This document shows positions 61,901 to 64,000 of a stretch of 64,000 bases of DNA, in pieces. The notes under the pieces were generated by a model. That model was not told where the DNA came from. It did no database searches and saw only the letters and a list, made by a program, of their open reading frames with translations. The DNA is taken from contig CP073340.1 in NCBI GenBank assembly GCA_018141845.1, positions 1,637,001 to 1,701,000 of the forward strand, given 5' to 3'. This stretch comes from Lachnospiraceae bacterium oral taxon 096 (lineage in GTDB: Bacteria > Bacillota > Clostridia > Lachnospirales > Lachnospiraceae). Each line of letters begins with the position of its first letter. The first letter of the stretch is position 1. The translations under genes and the position numbers were made by a program.

Positions 61901-62650
61901 ATGGACTTTGAAGAGATCATTGTAAGTAGAAAGAATAAGACGGTTTATCGAAATGGCAACACCGTAGTTAAGGTATTTGAAAAAGGTCACAATAAAGGAA
62001 ATATCTTTGCTGAGGCAGTCAACACAGCCCGCATGGAAGAGTGCGGAGTTCCAGCTGCAAAGGTAATTTCTGTAGGCGAGCTTGGCGACAGACATGCCAT
62101 CACTTTGGAGAGGATTGAGGGACAGACGCTTGAGGAGTTGATGCAGGCACATCCAGAGAAGATGGATGAGTATTTGAATACTTTTGTAGATTTGCAATTG
62201 TCTATTCATCAGAAGAATTGCCTACTTTTGACCGATTTGAAGGCAAAGTACAGAAGAATGATTGAGGGCATGACTGACATTGGAGACAACACCAAGTATG
62301 AGATTTTGACAAGACTTGATGGTATGAAGAGCCATAACAAGATTTGTCATGGAGATTTCAACCCAAGCAATGTGATTATCACAAAGGACAACAAGGCGTA
62401 TGTGGTTGACTGGTCACACACGACAAAGGGAAATGCTTCTGCAGATGCAGCGATGACTTATTTGATCTTTGCACTTAAGGATCAGGCCTTGGCTGATAAG
62501 TATCTTGGTTTGTTCTCTGAAAAGAGTGGAATTGAGAAGAAGAATGTACAGATTTGGTTATCCATCGTAGCTGCTGCACAATTGTCAAAGGGCGTAGAGG
62601 AAGAGGCAGAGTTTTTGAAGAAGTGGATGGATGTATTTGATTTCCAGTAA
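61901..62650 (+). CDS. APH-fold kinase (aminoglycoside phosphotransferase superfamily)
   Basis: A 249-residue kinase-like protein. The N-lobe has TVYRNGNTVVKVFEKG with the ATP-lysine, and the catalytic loop is KICHGDFNPSNVII with the Asp, followed by the metal-binding VVDWSH. It resembles the small APH-type proteins of fibrobacter and clostridia (TIGR02172-like), whose substrate is unknown. The preceding adhE is on the same strand after 20 bases, so it may be co-transcribed, but no shared function is known. It need not be a resistance gene. GTAGGAAG precedes the start. Confidence 0.87.
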   Translation: MDFEEIIVSRKNKTVYRNGNTVVKVFEKGHNKGNIFAEAVNTARMEECGVPAAKVISVGELGDRHAITLERIEGQTLEELMQAHPEKMDEYLNTFVDLQLSIHQKNCLLLTDLKAKYRRMIEGMTDIGDNTKYEILTRLDGMKSHNKICHGDFNPSNVIITKDNKAYVVDWSHTTKGNASADAAMTYLIFALKDQALADKYLGLFSEKSGIEKKNVQIWLSIVAAAQLSKGVEEEAEFLKKWMDVFDFQ

Positions 62651-62679
62651 TACAGTATTAAGCGATAAATAAATTTTAG

Positions 62680-62711
62680 GGCACAGCCGAGCAATTCGGT
62701 TGTGCCTTTTT
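62680..62711 (+). terminator. Terminator after the kinase gene
   Basis: Eleven-base arms 62680-62690 and 62696-62706 with one wobble pair and a short loop, followed by TTTTT. Confidence 0.85.
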
Positions 62712-62723
62712 GTGAAGAAAAGG

Positions 62724-62752
62724 TTGAATTTAGGATATTTCGGTGCTATACT
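62724..62752 (+). promoter_or_regulatory. Promoter of typA
   Basis: TTGAAT (62724-62729) and TATACT (62747-62752) with a TGC extension, 17 bases apart. The -10 is followed by a second TGCTATACT copy, perhaps an alternative -10. Confidence 0.75.
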
Positions 62753-62804
62753 GCTATACTGTTAAGTCGCACACTAGAATATATCATAGGAAGTAGAGTT
62801 AATT

Positions 62805-64000
62805 ATGTTGACAAAGAGAGAAGATATTAGAAATATTGCCATTATTGCCCATGTTGATCACGGCAAGACAACCCTTGTCGATCAGTTGTTGCGCCAAAGT
62901 GGTGTATTTCGAGAGAATCAAGAAGTTGTAGAGCGAGTGATGGATTCCAATGACATTGAAAGAGAAAGAGGAATCACCATTCTTTCAAAAAATACAGCAG
63001 TAAGTTATGGTGGGGTAAAGATCAATATTATTGATACCCCAGGACATGCGGATTTTGGTGGAGAAGTAGAGCGTGTTTTAAAGATGGTCAATGGTGTTGT
63101 TTTGGTTGTAGATGCCTATGAGGGAGCAATGCCACAGACAAAGTTTGTATTGAGAAAGGCCTTAGAGCTTGATCTTGATGTTGTTTGCTGTATCAATAAA
63201 TGTGATCGCCCAGAGGCAAGACCAGATGAAGTTGTGGATGAGATTTTGGAGCTCTTGATGGATTTAGATGCCAATGAGCGTCAGCTCGATTGTCCATTTA
63301 TTTTTGCCAGTGCAAGATCGGGCTGGGGAAGATATGATTTGGCGGATACCAATGAGGATATGATCCCATTGTTTGAAACGATTATTCGCCATATCCCAGC
63401 ACCACAGGGAGATCCAGATGCAGCACCACAGGTGTTAATTTCGACCATTGACTTTAATGAGTATGTGGGAAGAATTGGTGTTGGAAAGGTGGATAATGGT
63501 GTTATTCGAGTAAATCAAGACCTCGCATTGGTGAACCACCACGAGCCAGATAAGTTAAAGAGAGTAAAAATTGGTCGACTGTATGAATATGAAGGCTTAA
63601 ATCGCATTGAGGTGCAGGAAGCTGGCATCGGTGCCATAGTGGCAATTTCTGGTATTCCTGATATTCATATTGGAGATACTTTGACTTCACCAGAAAACCC
63701 AGAGTCTATTCCATTTCAAAAGATTTCTGAGCCAACGATTTCGATGAACTTTATGGTCAATGATTCTCCTCTTGCTGGTCAGGAAGGAAAGTTTATTACT
63801 TCAAGACATTTAAGAGATAGACTTTTTAAGGAATTAAATACGGATGTATCTCTTCGTGTGGAGGAGACAGAGTCTGCGGATTGCTTTAAGGTATCTGGTC
63901 GAGGAGAGCTACATCTTTCTGTGTTAATTGAGAATATGCGCAGAGAGGGATTTGAGTTTGCAGTAAGTAAGGCTGAGGTTATCTATCACTATGATGAGAA
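62805..64000 (+). CDS. typA: GTPase TypA/BipA, N-terminal part
   Basis: The first 398 or so residues of TypA (BipA), a translational GTPase that helps ribosome assembly in the cold and under stress. The G domain starts [20 protein letters not shown] with [15 protein letters not shown] (G1), RERGITI (G2), [16 protein letters not shown] (G3) and NKCD (G4). Domain II (from about 200) has [14 protein letters not shown]; the later domain has [21 protein letters not shown]. It runs past the right edge of the window. AGGAAG lies before the ATG. Confidence 0.97.
   Translation, partial: MLTKREDIRNIAIIAHVDHGKTTLVDQLLRQSGVFRENQEVVERVMDSNDIERERGITILSKNTAVSYGGVKINIIDTPGHADFGGEVERVLKMVNGVVLVVDAYEGAMPQTKFVLRKALELDLDVVCCINKCDRPEARPDEVVDEILELLMDLDANERQLDCPFIFASARSGWGRYDLADTNEDMIPLFETIIRHIPAPQGDPDAAPQVLISTIDFNEYVGRIGVGKVDNGVIRVNQDLALVNHHEPDKLKRVKIGRLYEYEGLNRIEVQEAGIGAIVAISGIPDIHIGDTLTSPENPESIPFQKISEPTISMNFMVNDSPLAGQEGKFITSRHLRDRLFKELNTDVSLRVEETESADCFKVSGRGELHLSVLIENMRREGFEFAVSKAEVIYHYDE

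Noticed and set aside
61901..62650. Aminoglycoside resistance gene
   Set aside because: It has the APH fold only; no resistance-enzyme signature and an ordinary chromosomal context.

Overview
The window looks like a low-GC Gram-positive chromosome, most likely a Lachnospiraceae-type clostridium. This is inferred from strong AGGAGG ribosome sites, TTGACA/TATAAT promoters, U-tract terminators, the prp-rpmA pair, Obg-YhbY-NadD-YqeK-RsfS synteny, an agmatine/carboxyspermidine polyamine cluster, a Rex-like site before adhE, and mcsA-mcsB-clpC. No rRNA, CRISPR array or prophage is visible. I cannot name a species.

Layout. 1-2502: distal histidine operon (hisD 3' part, hisB, hisA, hisI). 2605-10574: housekeeping block with a B12/radical-SAM protein, its DUF2344 partner, a short RNase G, L21-Prp-L27, ObgE, YhbY, NadD, YqeK and RsfS. 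10687-15131: an unknown membrane protein, lexA with two SOS boxes, and a GH2 beta-galactosidase. 15233-16282: DUF3793 and flavodoxin behind a possible metal-responsive operator. 16488-23507: an ArsC/Spx-like protein and a polyamine operon (arginine to agmatine to putrescine to carboxyspermidine to spermidine). 23596-30290: cell-surface genes (glucosaminidase, cohesin-domain protein, wall-binding repeat protein, MBOAT plus SGNH O-acylation pair). 30433-37214: a GntR regulator in the place where ctsR often sits, then mcsA-mcsB-clpC, a small conserved protein, radA and ybaK.

37215-38457 has no credible protein gene but carries a promoter, dense hairpins and two strong terminators, so it probably encodes one or two structured RNAs. 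It leads into 38458-43753: an orphan LuxR-type response regulator, three secreted proteins with SipW/TasA-type signal peptides, a dedicated S26B signal peptidase and a DUF5305 protein. I read this as a surface-fibre or biofilm-matrix export system. The last fibre-like gene is followed by an IS200/IS605-type element with only TnpB (about 43800-45297), which seems to have separated the gene from its terminator.

45457-64000: tRNA-Trp, hisH-hisF (apart from the other his genes), ung, uppP, a GNAT protein, glnA with an ANTAR protein, carAB, a class A penicillin-binding protein, YigZ, adhE, an APH-fold kinase and the 5' part of typA.

The best candidates for something new are the surface-fibre locus with its upstream RNA, the McsB homologue with several altered catalytic residues beside a non-CtsR regulator, and the polyamine operon that pairs a SpeE homologue with the carboxyspermidine route.
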